A DNA stretch of 64,000 nucleotides from Zygnema cylindricum (GCA_037447655.1 JBBHKE010001395.1:62001-126000); one strand, 5' to 3'. Shown: positions 1 through 12,798, counted from the stretch's first letter. The notes: a model not told the origin generated them from the letters alone. Made by a program: numbers and translations.

Positions 1-87
1 AAAACAATATTGAATGATTACGATATTTTAAATTCATATAGTGACGATTTTAAAGGGTAGGGCTCAGGTGGTTTTTGAGCATGTCAG

Positions 88-1264
88 TGTTGACATTTGA
101 GTATTTTCTAGATCTTTATTTAGGATAGGAAAAAGAGAAGAGGCAGTTTGCCTCTGAATCCCTTCTCTAAGCCCCCACACTTGTTATAGTCACTGAAGGC
201 TGGAGTGGGAGCTAGAGCCATGGCTGCCCAAGCTCTCTAGAGAGACACGAGTAGATAATGGTAGGTTTACTAAAAAATTATTTGACGGACCCAAGATTTG
301 ATCCTGATACCTACCGTCCGTCAAATAACCTGTAACCGTTAGCTTTGTCCGTTTAGTCTAGACAAATGCTGAACTATATAAGGTTAAATAATTAATTAAA
401 CAGATACGCATAGACGAATTCATTTAACGCCGCGAATAGATTCTTAGTACATGATACAGTTTAGAATAGTACAATTTACGGTACTTCACGAAACAAATAC
501 CGCGCATTTGTTTCAACAGCGAAACAAATACCGCGCACATGTTTTTGACAGTCATAATTAAATGTCGGTCTTCATCGACGGCTGTGGTGCGAGCTGGAAT
601 TCCGGAATGGCTGCCTTGGCGTTTTCAAACATGGTGTGACCTGGCGACACGTGGAGAGATAACATTTGGTAGCGGGAATTCCGGGGAACATAAGGACGAG
701 TGAAATGCGCACACGCGTCCACTTAATGGCCATGACGTACACAGGTCGTACAAAGAGTACATCGGCTGTAGTACTTTTTTGTGCGGTACAGTCATATGAT
801 TGGTGTGTACCTCAGTACTAGAGAGTTTAGAGAGGGGTTTAGGACTTGGAATATTTTGGTAGGCAGCCATCTCTCTTTGAAAGAACACTTTTGTTTAAAA
901 GGCTAACTTTGGCCAGCCATATCGATCCACTTAGTTGACCATTTTCAGTGATTGTTTTTGCTGCAGACTCAAGGGAGTCCAGGCTACACAGGGGTGTAGT
1001 TGGTCAAAGTTTTTGCCTGGGTGGCTGCATTTCTAAGGGAAAGTCAAAGTGGGGAATGTTCTCTAAAACTCATATTCTAACTTTGCATTCTGTGGTGGAA
1101 CTGAGCACACAGAAATTCTTATTTCACACGGGTGAAGCTATAATGGGGTTTTGATTGTCAAGGGGTCAATCATTTGGGTTTATATATATTTGGAGTCCGC
1201 ACTATCTAGATTAGCTTCTTTGGGCCTGCGAATTCTGTGTGGCAATGGAGCCCATAGAATTTCA
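88..1264 (+). mobile_element. Solo LTR of the family C Ty1/copia lineage
   Basis: The sequence begins TGTTGACATTTGAG, ends GAATTTCA, and is flanked on both sides by the same 5 bases, GTCAG (83-87 and 1265-1269). No internal retrotransposon sequence is attached, so this is a solo LTR left by LTR-LTR recombination. It matches the other family C LTRs in order of parts: polypyrimidine head with a CCATGGCTGCC motif, antisense tRNA-like unit, GAAACAAA/GCGC hairpins, ACGT-core box near 638-646, TATA-like TTTAAAAGG near 894, the GGCCA/TGGCC inverted repeat, the paired leader hairpins near 967-1002, and the terminal GAATTTCA. At 1177 bp it is the longest LTR of the family here. Confidence 0.88.
272..361 (-). 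other. tRNA-like pol III unit in the solo LTR
   Basis: Read on the minus strand, an A-box-like stretch (TAGACTAAACGG, 9 of 12 matches to the consensus) is followed by a B-box-like GGATCAAATCT and then a run of six T. The T-arm-like hairpin is enclosed by a perfect 10-bp stem, TTTGACGGAC with GTCCGTCAAA. It is antisense to the LTR. There is no 5' acceptor strand in the normal place, so it is not a tRNA gene. Confidence 0.7.
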
Positions 1265-1269
1265 GTCAG

Positions 1270-2553
1270 AACTATGTCGCACAAGGAATTGTATTCATTT
1301 TTAAATGATTATGTGATAAAAAGCAAGAAATGAATTTTTATAACTTTTTGATTTCATATTCTAAATATGCAATACTTATTTCCTTGGGATTGAGAGAGGG
1401 GTTGTTCTTTAAGGGGTGAAGAATAATTGCATTTTTAACAAGTAGATAGTCAGTGGGACCATGGTGGAATTTAGCACCACTTTAAGAGCATAAATAGACG
1501 TGTCCATTCCCCCTACCAAAAATCCATTATCCTTATCAGAAAAACATATAATACATTGAAAATTCGCCGTGTTTTATATCTATTTTTAATCAGAGGAGCT
1601 AATATCAAGTATTGAAAATAAAATTGCAGAAGGAATACGAAGATTTTTAATTGTGGTAAAAAATTACAAAATATGAAAAAAAAAATTATACCAGGAATAT
1701 GGATTATTCTTCGCCAGTGCTAAAGTAAACTGCACAAAAATTTTCAGTTTAGAAATCCGAATAACAACAAAAGAAAAATATTGCTCACGATTCGGACTTT
1801 TGGATTACTGATATGATATTTTCCCAATCCAATTTTTTTGCACGAGCCCCTTTAGTTGCAATATTTACGAGCACACAAAAAAACAGCCAAAAAAATGTTT
1901 GCAATTGCAATTGTCAATACCTTTTGTGCCAATTTTTTATTGGTTTATGCTCTCGGAGAGGGTGAATATTGATGAGTAGATTTGTAAATAAAGGAAAAAC
2001 GTACATAAGGTTTTGAACTACTCTTAAAAGACCTAAAAGAATTGGACTAAAAAATCTTGTTGGCTGTCTTATTACAAAATTTTGAAAAACATAACTTTTG
2101 TCTGTTTTTATCGATATTGTGTAATTTCTCCAAAAATATCAAATAAGTAATGAGGGGAAAGCTCATGACCATGAATACGACACCTATGTGTACAACAAAA
2201 TAAAATATACACTTCGATCAGATATTTCAGAAATAGGATTTTTTTTTCATTTATATGTTGTGCGTCAAACCTTTGTCAAATTAATATCCACCTCATTTGG
2301 GGGGAAAAAAGGCGGGGCGGAAGTCGACGGGGTTGGTGTGGCGAACGATGGGTCGAGGCAATTATTTTAGGAGCGTTTGAAAAGTTATTGGGATAATATG
2401 TTTTTCCGATGTTAGTAAATAACAAGTACCGGTCATTGAAAACATATTAGCTTGCTCAATTTTAATGACCATGTTTGTTTTTTATGTAAAATTCCTATTT
2501 ATGTTAAGTGTACGTCCTTTGGACGCTTGGGCAATGTGTGGATGTTGTAACAG
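1270..2553. other. AT-rich interval, no gene recognised
   Basis: Between the solo LTR and the first recognisable LRR exon the sequence is AT-rich with many short A and T runs. I see no further LRR exon, no other domain and no repeat boundary. The 5' end of the LRR locus (signal peptide, LRR N-cap) may once have lain here but cannot be identified. Confidence 0.5.
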
Positions 2554-5500
2554 GCACCTTGGAACCAACAAGTTAAGAGGAAACATTCCGACATCCATAT
2601 GGCAGCTCACATCCCTCGTAGATTTGTAAGATACATCACACAAAAAAAGGATTTGATAAGTTTGAAGCTTTGAGAATGAAATAAATTACAATTTGTGAAT
2701 GTGAGCTTGGGGTCAAAGGCTACTCGGGGATGCAGAAGGTAGAAAGTTTCTCAAGTTACATATGTTTGATCAGAAACGTTAAGCTTTTTTCAGTTTGTAA
2801 CTGCACTGTTTGAAAAATATTGAAGATTTGAAGTTGTAACAAATATGTTTTTTAATGGTTATTTGTTGCCAAATTTCAACGTCAAAGAATATGAATTAGT
2901 ACATTCTGCTACTTCCAAAAAATAGTAATTTTGATCTTGGGAGGGGATGAGAGAAAAATAGGCGTGTATTTGTTTTAGGATTAGCCGAAAACAATCCAGA
3001 ACTTAATGGGCAAGTGCAATGTTGGATAATCCGAATTGTGATGTGTTTCACAAAAAATCGTATTTTAAATCGTTTTATCGTAAAAATGCGACTGATACCG
3101 TTTATGAGCTCATTGTGAAGGGTGGCGATGTGAGGTGTCACAGACGTCTAGAGGCAAACCAATTGGAAGGAAGCACTCCATTGTCCATCGGACAAATTAA
3201 AAACCTCGCCAAATTGTAAGTCACATACAAGAATACAAATTTCTGTAGAAGATTTAAACTTTGGTGCTAGTTAAAATAAATTTGAGAGTAGGGCATCTGC
3301 GGACATGTGCAAGTGGGAAGTGGGAGGTAGAATTGCTATCAAGCAACCAAATCAAAAGGTATAACATTTTCCAAGTTTCCTACTTGCCGTACTCGATAAA
3401 GATCGGTGGTTTGAAGTCTTCAAACATTTTTCCGTTAATAATTTGTTGACGACAAATCACTACGTTCAAAAATGTAAACCCCTGGTTATTTTTTTCAAAA
3501 GCATTATTTGATTTCTTAAGGGGGTGAGCGGATACAAGTGGGTATGTCTCAATAGCGTCTGAGAATAATTTTTTTTTTTGTCCTTTTATATGGGCAAGTA
3601 CAATGTTGGAGATCAAAATCAGGAAGCTCAAAAAAGAGGAGAAGGCTAAATAAAAATGTAATGTGGTTGGGAAAAAATCATACTTTATTTTTTTTAGTGT
3701 CAAATCGCGACCGATATTAAAGACAAGGTATGTGGAACGGGTGGGGATGGGGGATGTTACAGATATCTATACAGCAACAAGATGAAAGGAAGCATTCCGG
3801 AATCCATCGGAAAACTAAAATCCCTCCAGTTTTTGTAAGACACATTTTGTTGGAATAAATGTATTATGTCAATCTTGAAGCTTCGATTCGAAAAAATGAA
3901 GGTCGCGTTGAAAGGGTTGACGGTGAGGATAAGTGTGAAGGCGCAAGTCAGTGTGAGGATGGAGTTGAGAGGGGAGAAGGGGGTGGGGGATGGCCGGTGG
4001 TGGGGGTGACGGTGGGGGTGGGTTTAGTGGAGGTGGGGCTTGAGAGCAGTGGCGAGCTGGGAGGGAGAGGATAGGGGCTAGGGAGTTGACGAAATCGAAA
4101 GTCATTATGAACCATTGATTCAATTAAATTCCGTAATTGTAATTTGTTAATGAAAAAATTATAATTGAAAATATAGCTATTTTGTTTTTTTTTCCCATAG
4201 AAATATAATCCTTGCTCTCATTTGGCTCGGAGAAAATTGAGAGTATTTTGTTTCAACAGCAACCGAGAGCAATTTTGAATACTTACCTATTGCGCGTGAA
4301 ATTGCAGTGTTGAATTGATATTGTTTTCTTTGAAAACATATTTTAAAATTAAAGTTGTTTTTGATGTTGACTGTAAGGCCATATTGGGAGGTCGGGGGAT
4401 ATGGGGCGCCACAGATATTTAGCTAACAACCAGCTTAGTGGAAGTGTTCCATCGTCCATCGGTAACATAAAAAAACTCGAAGAATTGTAAGACCCATTAC
4501 ATTTGAAAAAACTAACTTTGTCAATCTTTGTAACTTCCGAGCAAGTGGAGTTCGCAATGGAGGGGCTTGGATAGGAGTGTGGCCGGGCCCTAGGACTATG
4601 GGGGAAGGGAGGGGTTATGGGTTTTGAGAAACCAAAAAACTAGTATAATTAAATGTATGATTTCAATCAATGTACCATTAATTTGCTTATAAAATATGTG
4701 CATGATAAAAAAGCAAAACTTGTCAGTTTGGACGAGGGTAAAATTTAACTGGAAACGTTTTCTTTGTCTTGGTGTTTTAAAATAATTTGCAAAGTTTGTT
4801 TTTTCCTAAAAAAAATGTTACATGTTATAGCAGTGAAAACCTGCAAGTTACATTATAATGTGTGTGGGAAGCCTGGGGATGTGGATTTCATAGATATTAA
4901 ATGACAACCTGTTGGCTGGAGGTATTCCATCGTCCATCGGAGAATTGGAACTTTATGAATTGTAAGACACATTACAAACACACATTTTTTATCAACTTGA
5001 TAAATTGATATTGCATAATAGTTGCTGGAGGAAAAAATTATTGGCGACCAAATGGGGATCAAGTGACATTTACCTGATATGGTGTTAGTGGTTTTTTAGG
5101 TAAATATTCTAGAATAAGCTTTTCCAGTGCAATATAGGTTTCTTTGTAAAAATAAAAAGGTTGATTTTACACGTGCTTTCATATGTAAGCATTAAATCCC
5201 TCAAAACGCTACTTTTTCTAAGGCTTGTCATCTGGATTTTGAAGCGTCGCTGAAGTATTTATTGTTTTCATTGGTCTAACATTTGAGCAGATCACTTAAG
5301 AACAACTACTTCTCCGAACCGATTCACATAAGCGTCTCATGTGAAAGTTTGGGAAAAACTGTCTATTTGGCGCAAACCTTCCATCAGGCTGCGCATCCAA
5401 AAATCAGCGCACTAAAAGCGAATCTCAAGCGTTTTGCAATGCGACACAAGTAGGAGGAGCTTGTGGGGGAGGCGGTATCTGTTCAAATGGTACCGTTGCA

Positions 5501-5564
5501 AAAACATTTACATGTGCATGCTCGCAAGGATACAACAATCAGCTGAACAAATTCACTTGCAAAA
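2554..5564 (+). pseudogene. LRR plus EGF-like receptor-type gene, decayed
   Basis: Six exon-like blocks follow in order. Four are exactly 72 nt (2554-2625, 3144-3215, 3763-3834, 4415-4486), each preceded by an AG acceptor, followed by GTAAG or GTAAGA, in the same phase (2), and coding one 24-residue plant LRR of the form NxLxGxIPxSIGxLxxL. The fifth (4894-4961) is 68 nt: it lacks one codon plus one base just after the acceptor, giving a frameshift. The sixth (5291-5564) starts with a last partial LRR, then needs a one-base shift near 5345-5355 to enter a cysteine-rich EGF-like stretch (CNATQ..GACGGGGICSNG..FTCACSQGY), ending at a GTACGT donor. Plant proteins with LRRs followed by an EGF-like segment are usually membrane receptors or receptor-like kinases. 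No signal peptide, transmembrane segment or kinase was found, so the locus looks truncated at both ends. Introns carry no transposon. Confidence 0.78.
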
Positions 5565-5764
5565 GTACGTTCTTTTTGACAAAACGCCTGCCGATAATGA
5601 ATGTCCTTTCTAAGTATGTTCCAACAGGTTACAATATTTTATTTTAGCGTTTTCAGCTTGACGTTTACAACAAATCATATCTACTCTGATGATTCCCTAC
5701 AGGATAGTAAACGCCGTTCGGAATTAGAAGGCAGATTTTATGTGGTTGGCAACTAAGCTTTAGG

Positions 5765-5848
5765 ATTTTATAATTCTTATAAAAACATTCTAAAATTTCA
5801 TAAAAGTATTCTAAAGTTTCATAAAAATATTCTAAAGTTTTATTTGGT
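5765..5848. repeat. Short AT-rich tandem repeat
   Basis: A unit of about 25 bases built on TATTCTAAAGTTTCATAAAA repeats about three times with small changes. It lies just after the point where the LRR locus stops being recognisable. Confidence 0.7.
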
Positions 5849-6515
5849 GCTTACCAGTTTTTAAAATAATAAAGCTTAGGCTAACGTTGTGGATAAGAAA
5901 ACACTCAAATTTAAAAAAACATCGAAGGGTTTGTGTAAAAAGTTGACATTAACTATGCCGAGAAAAAATAAATATTTGCCTCATTTTGTAGTAGAAGAAA
6001 TACACATCCAAAATGGAAAACAGATAGAAAAAACCACATCAAATAATCCTGCCGTTTGCTTGAGAATATTTGAAAAAACTAAGCGCACATTATGGTTTGC
6101 AGTGTACCGGACTAAGTTTGGAACACCGGGACTAATTTATGTTGGATAAGTTGGTACATTGTGTAAAGTTATTATTGTCGGTGACACTGTCTTTGTGGCC
6201 CTAAATTTACACCTTTGCCACAAATAGCATCAATGGCATTATAAAAGTTAAGTGCGGTTTTTATTGCTAAAGTTGTTGTGGTTCATTCCAAGAAAAAAAG
6301 AATGGGGAGACGTAGTGGGAGAGAGAGGCGGAGAGGGAGATGTAAATTTTTGCTAAGGCCCATGATTGAAAGTGGAGATCCGAGACCCCTTCGATTTTTT
6401 TTTGCGTACATGCTTGCATCGAGCAGAAAGAAGTAATATCGTGCACTCTCCCCTGTGAAAATTTTGAGGTCGTATGGAAAGTGCCAAAAGGTTTTCCTAT
6501 TAAATCATTATTTGT
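5849..6515. other. No gene recognised
   Basis: This interval is AT-rich, with a purine-rich patch near 6285-6350. An 86-codon open stretch at 5889-6149 is lysine-rich and resembles nothing I know, so I do not call it a gene. Confidence 0.4.
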
Positions 6516-6735
6516 ACCTTTTTACTTAAAAAAGTACAATTTTGCACGGTCGAACGTCGTCCGTACTCCACACTATTTAAAACGAACCTATATTACAATT
6601 TTGTTACGCTAATTAAACTTACCTTAAAAAGAATAATGAAAAAATTAGAATCATTTACTCTATTTGATGTAATAGAGTCGAAATTTCGAGCGACCGAATT
6701 AGAGTAATTTACTCTAATTACGATTCGCGGTGTAG
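6516..6735. repeat. Dispersed repeat with MITE-like right end
   Basis: Positions 6516-6625 match 36851-36960 over about 110 bases (TTTGCACGGTCG, then a CCACACTATTTAA core, then CGCTAATTAAA). The match ends at 36960 exactly where an LTR begins, which suggests that copy was an insertion target. The right end here (about 6718-6734, ATTCGCGGTGTAG) resembles the terminal repeats of the TACACC...ATTAGC elements at 11008 and 22259. Confidence 0.55.
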
Positions 6736-9700
6736 TTTCATTTTTTGTTTTGTACCACATTTACGTCTAAGTACATTTAGACACTTCTAGAGTCAGTGTT
6801 CTAGATTGTTTTCGCGGCTAAGTAAAAAAGCCATCGTGTAAGTTAGATAGTATAACAATAAGGAATCAATCAAGAGTCAAATAAGGAGGAATAAATTAAG
6901 AGAAGTGTAATGTTTAAGAATTGAGTTAATATGAGTTTATTTTATTGAGTATTCAATTTCTCTCTATCTTAGATTATGCGCTTTCGATGTGTTGTAATGT
7001 TTGATTTCATTTTAATATCGCTTCAGCATTGAGACATTTAAGTATTTGTGAGCGCATTCCGATTGACTCTTATTCTTATCAATGGTAACCACGTGGACGT
7101 GAGTTTTATCACGTCCGCCAGACAACAATTCCGGTGAAACAAATACGCCAAAACTGTTTTTGGTTTTACCGTCCGAAATTTTATAGCTTCATAGTTTTCT
7201 TAGTATTTTACCCTTTTTTTGAAATATATACCTCCATAGCCACTTTCATCCTGTCTTCCAACATGCCGTTTTCTAAAGGTAAATCTCAAACTCTAATTGA
7301 TGAAATCATGTTGGGCTAACAAAGTCCAAAATCATCCGAATTTCATTCCTTTGTTAATCATTCACACTAGTGCTACTAGTTATCCACCAGGTTTGCTAAG
7401 GTAGTATTGCGGACGTATATACTAGTGCGATACAGATAATAGATGCCAAAAAGTAGTGCAAAATTTTGTATCCATAATCTTCTATATGTACAGTTCGGCA
7501 AATCCTAATCATTTTTCTTAAATAGACCATGTCTAAATAGCTTCAAGAATCTGAATCTGTCATTACTAGGTCCATCAAAAAACAGTCACGAGATGACAGG
7601 CCCTTTTGAGGTTTCAATATGAAAATCTTGGTTTTCATAAAAGAAAGCAAAATTCCCGGGAGTATACGATAACTATCGGTGTCGAGTGACCAAAACTAGT
7701 TAAAGACACTCAAATCTGTCAACCTTCTACCTTCAAAATTGAGCTCCAAAGCCGATTCAATTTTTTATTTCTATAAATTAAAAGTCATGAGAAAAGGGTC
7801 TAAACATACCACCTTTGGATAACGAAATTTTCAAATAAATACAGGTTAAAGAGAATGTTGAGCTTAGGTTTAATTTAGCATAAAAAATCTAAATCGTTTT
7901 TCAAATAGGAGAGTTGCACAAGTAGACATATCCATATTAAACACAAAACAATAAACCAAGACCATATGATAATAAACAACAGCGTTAATGTCAGGTAAAG
8001 TAGGAAAAAAGAAGAAAGGGAAAACAAAAATCAAAGAAATTTTGTTCTCCGAATCTAAAAGGCAAGGCTTTGTAAAAATATCTATTATGATAGATCAGGT
8101 ACAATTTCTATGCATAACCATCCTATCATATTCAATGGATAACACGTTTTTTCCAATTTTTCAAAACAAAAGTAATTCACTTGGCTACGCAAATATAGTG
8201 CCTATGTACAAAATTTCTACTGTAGAGAGCAGATTGAATAACTTTGTCATTTCGCCCAAACAAAAAATCTACTAACTCGTCTCAGTAAACCTCAAAAATA
8301 ATTTATGTGCCTCGTCGCTGGAGGAATTAAACCACGACGCAGCTTGTTTTATTCTAGGAAAGCTCTAAGACGTGAGCATTCTTTATTAAATATGATGATG
8401 TTGATAGCAAAAGACTCAAATGTTCAAGCTTCCGTTTGCAGGAAGACAGGAAAAACCATGACGGCTTATAGGGAACTATATCGAAGGAGAATTTTGTGAC
8501 GGTGGAGAACTTAATTTGGCAAATGACATGGCTGGTCTCGTTTGTCGGTGGACCAGATGTGAAGGTACTTAGTATGTTTTTGGCTTAAATCCTGGGCCAG
8601 ACTGGTAGCATTCACGATTTCTGGTTCTTTGCAATGGCGATTATGCTATCCATAGTATTTATCGGCAATTAAAAAGAGTTGACCCGGTTAGAGTTAATTA
8701 TGGCTTCGAATGAATCTGCTACTATTGGTGATGATTTCTATTCACCACAAAGGGTATGCTTGTGATTGTTTAGTTTGGCGGTCTATGAGCATAACAATGG
8801 GTCAGATTCTGTTGGTTGAACAATCTTATGGGAGACACTAATTGGTGTGGGTTATTTGTGCATTTTATTTGGTTCGTGAGTCCATCATGTTTTCTTCGCT
8901 GGAAAACAATGTGTCAATATATGCTTAGTTTGATGGTAACTGTGAAGTAGTTAAGGTTCCGTAGGCTGAAAAAATTTTAAGGTAACATTTGTCGCGATAA
9001 TCCGATAGTACTTATTGTACCGATTTTTTTTGAATCTGAGAGGCATTTGTGATCGTGCTTTTGTTTATTTCTTATCACAATCTTTTCATGTGAATTCAAT
9101 TTTTAGGTAGTTTTATAGCTTAGCTTTGAGCTGACGGGTTTCTTTTGAAAATTACATCACTGGCCCGTCACTCTATGAGATTGTGAAATCAGCTCAAAAA
9201 TGAGGGTGAAAACTTTAAAAGCAAAACTTGGTCAAAGAAGTATACTTAGTGGAGAAAAAAACAAACAAATTGGCAAAAGGGTAAACAAAGACCAAAGGTT
9301 TTGTAACTCAGAAATACATGAGGAACTTTTCACATTAATGGAGAGATAAATAACACCGAGAGTGGTCTTTGTTATTGTCGCCAATTGATTAGAATAAATA
9401 GTCAATTATAGACAAACTGCGAGATCTAGAGCATTCGCTCTCCTTACTGAAAATGATCGGAAGGGTGAAAGCATAAAGCTTGTCAGAATCCTGAGAAATA
9501 ATGATGAACGCAGGGTCATGCGAGAGTAGGTTGAGTTCATCGGAAACCAAGTCAATTTAAGACTGTTTAGACAGCTCGGAGCCCAGTGTAATGCCGCAAA
9601 AGAATAGGGTTGTTGGGGGAAATAAGAGGTCTCGCTATTTTTTGTTCTGGCTGAGACGCTGGGTGGTACGCGAATGTGTGGTCATACGTATCAATACAAG

Positions 9701-11007
9701 CACCTCCACGGGCTACATAAAGTCGGTTCTCTTTGTGATGCGAGCAGGGAGAATAAATTCAGTACTTTCCCTTTCGTACCCGCTTTGAAATGTGAATGAC
9801 AATGGATAATTGGTCACGTCATCAATTGAATTGGTTGCTCATGTTGGTGTTAATAACTGAATATGGGGTAGACTATAGTTTGCACCCATTACCTCTAATT
9901 TCTTTGCAAAATCGGAAATATTTAATTTCTCCTTTGTTTCCACAAGAGTTAAGGTAGGTGTAACTCCATTGATAAAAAGTGAATTCTTTTGGTTATTTCA
10001 AGGACGATAAATGAAGATTCCAGGTGGTGTAGCAACCACGAAAAATGGCTGGCTAGCTATCGAAATCCATTTATTTCTCATTCGGAAATACTTCGACCAC
10101 CCCTATCGCAATGTATATGAGCAAGGCCTGATTTGCCTTGTCCGTCTCATTTTGTAATTTACCCATTCGATCCTTACTTTCACCTTAACCCATGTGCGTC
10201 CTTTCTCCTCCGATCAATTATTGTTGTCTTTTTCAAGAAATCAAAATCGAATTATGGTTTTTTTTTTCTTATTCTCCACCATGATGTTTACGAGTAACAA
10301 TTTGTATGGCATTGACCTTACGGCTTATGGTGGTCAAATATGTTTGTACAATTAAAAATGTAAAGGAATTTTACATCATTGGGTTTTAATTGAATAAACA
10401 AGAAACAAGCTCACAAAATTTGTCAAGCACGTTTGCAAGGATTTCCCACAAAGGGTAAGAATCCCAATATCTGCAAAGTAGGCAAGAAGAAAACGAATTG
10501 GGGGGAAGACCGTAGAACAGGTCCTACACGGGACGTCGTATTTGGAGCGATATCCGGAGCAATATGCCACAAAAAAGGGTATGTCGATTAAAGGCAAATG
10601 GCTAACTATCAAATTTAACTATTAGGGGTAAGAGTTGTGCTATTTTAGTATTTTGAAATAGAGTTCTATACTAATAAGTGGATGGTTTTAGTAGAAGAAG
10701 AAAAAATAACGAAAATTAATATCATTTACTGTTGACTTACTAACGCGATAATATAACATTCACGTTTACGAATTTGACGGAAATTAGGGGGGCATAGGAA
10801 TATGTAGAGGTACGTAGGAAGGAAACCTTCATTTTTTGTCGTTTTTAGCTTATCTGGTTGTACCCGTGCTTTTTTTTATAAATCACGCAGCCCCAAAATT
10901 TTGCACCCGAATCGGTTCCAGATCCAAGGCATCCGACTGAGTATGGATCGGGTACGATTCGGGCACCCAACTTGCGAAATGTACAAAAAATCTACGTTCA
11001 AATTGAG
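6736..11007. other. Gene-poor AT-rich interval
   Basis: I see no conserved domain, RNA gene or clear repeat boundary across about 4.3 kb. Open stretches such as 7134-7319, 7988-8275, 8305-8499 and 9591-9788 are short, have no recognisable motif and show no convincing splice context. A segment near 10890-10990 (a CCCAAAATTTTGCACCCGAATCGG core) recurs inverted near 12280-12330, so some of the interval is old dispersed repeat. Confidence 0.45.
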
Positions 11008-11537
11008 TACTCCGTGAACCGCTATTAGTGTTAAAAATTATTAATATAAAGAAATAATTAGTGTTGTTAACTGTCTTTTGGGTTCAACGGCCTGACGTCA
11101 ACAGAAATTAACGCTAATTTATCCATCCAACACCAATTTAGATACACATCCCTATATTGTAGTTGCGATAGTCTGTGTCCACATATTGATGCTTGAACAT
11201 GTGAGAACAGGTTCTTAGATGTTCCCTCGTCTTTATGAATGGAAATCGAATCTAAGTGCCCTTTTCTGTGGCGACGCACTTAATTTCTTGTGTCAGCGCC
11301 TTTATCTTACACTTGTGTTGTACGCTTGCCAAAAAAAATGAGCAATTATAGCAGGGAGTAAGAAATTCCACACAACACTATTTAAAAACGGTTAAAATCA
11401 GTGTAATTAACGTTCATTAAATAGTATCTAAATTAACGTAAGAGAAAAATAGGGTTATTAATTATATTTAGGCTCGAGAACCAAAATTTGGGGGTGCCGA
11501 ATTTTCGTTCTTAATGCTAATTGCGATTTATGGTGTA
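11008..11537. mobile_element. MITE-like element (TACACC family)
   Basis: The left end reads TACTCCGTGAACCGCTATTA. The right end, reversed, reads TACACCATAAATCGCAATTA. The two agree at most positions and match the ends of the 22259-22461 element. The internal right part (AAAATTTGGGGGTGCCGA) is also shared with that element. No coding capacity is seen, so it would depend on a transposase encoded elsewhere. Confidence 0.55.
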
Positions 11538-12427
11538 GAGAAATCCAGAGATATTTGAAAAAACGTCGAAACACGTTTAGTTTCGTTTTGATTAAGTTGT
11601 ATTATTATCTTTGATTAAACATTTTCTATATCTTATTTTATTATAAATTCAAAGTCGTTCACCTCATTTTATAAAGAGTGCATTTGTTCCATGCGCATAA
11701 TTATTATTTTTGAAGCGTTTCATGCGTGCGTTTTGTAGTGTTGTGCATCGACAAGAAATTTATCGTGGTCACATTAATACTGATTGTTGTCGGTTATTGA
11801 ACGGTCAAGGTTCTCAATAAGACCAAATAATTCCTTATCGTTGATAAGTGGAAAAAATATAGTACGCTATATAATAGTACTTTATAACATGTTGTATTAC
11901 ACTTTTCACTGTATATAGCGTGGCATGCCACCTGTCACGCTATGCCACGTGTAACAATCTGTTCAGTAAGCTGTGTATGTAACCAAAAATTGCGGGTCAG
12001 TACGACGGAATAAACCGTACATTGTATGGTACGGACCATACATTTATCGCAAAAAATTATCTGTACCGTCGTCATTGCGATAAAAAACCGATAAAAATCG
12101 GTTTACGCCGGTGTCGATATATCATGCCAATATATCGATTATCGGCAAGCCAAAAAAAGGTTCATATCCATTATCCGCAAAACCCTGCCGATACACAACA
12201 CTGGCGTTTTGTGCGTTGTGGTACCTCTATGCCCGTGCCAGAGGTCGCAATGGGGCAACCGAATCCGTACCCAACCGCCCGCGTCGGATTCGGAATGGAT
12301 TCGGGTGCTAAATTTTGGGGGCCGGCCGGATTCGGGCGGGTAAGCAAAAAACGAAAAAAAGTGAAGGTTTTATGTTGTCCATACTATCCAAGATTATTGT
12401 ACTTTCTACTCTTGGTATAGTCGAAGG
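11538..12427. repeat. ATCG/GATA-rich palindromic repeat region
   Basis: The stretch contains many short palindromes: a TAGCGTGGCA inverted pair near 11917-11955 and CGATATATCG-type repeats at 12030-12160. Near 12225-12330 a GC-richer block with a GATTCGGGTG core is an inverted relative of 10890-10990. This looks like accumulated non-autonomous DNA-transposon debris. Open stretches here have no recognisable protein similarity. Confidence 0.45.
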
Positions 12428-12798
12428 TAGTGTTGGGTATCGCGTAAATCATATCGCGATAATTTTGATTTTCAATATATCGAATATCGATCGGTAAGAG
12501 GCCTCGATATGGTACGGAAAATCGTATAGAAAATAGACGGAAAAGTTAGAGAAAAAACGTACAGTTTTTTTTTGAGGACGCGCCACGGTGTGGGCGGCCG
12601 GCTTTAGATTTTTTTTTTTTGACCTAGCGTCCCTTTCGACGTATCGCGGTAGAAAATATATCGAATTATCGGTCGATATATCGCATAAATATCGCGATAT
12701 ACACCTCCTCAATATATCGCAGCGATATATCGTTTATCGGTTACCCAAAATTCGGTACATATCAAATATCGGCATGGGGCCCTCCATACCCAACACTA
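12428..12798. mobile_element. Short inverted-repeat element (371 bp)
   Basis: Both ends carry the same 13 bases in inverted orientation, TAGTGTTGGGTAT (12428-12440) and its complement (12786-12798). If the outermost TA is the target duplication, the element is a TA-flanked MITE with an 11-bp terminal repeat starting GTGTTGGG. The interior is rich in CGATATATCG-type palindromes and has no coding capacity. A partial TACACC-type end (TACGCCTTGAATCG) abuts its right side at 12797. Confidence 0.65.

Noticed and set aside
5889-6149. Small lysine-rich gene
   Set aside because: No domain, no start context and no splice partner. Chance open frames of this length are expected in AT-rich DNA.
12022-12420. 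132-codon open frame on the plus strand
   Set aside because: It runs across palindromic repeat sequence that recurs inverted elsewhere, with no protein similarity.
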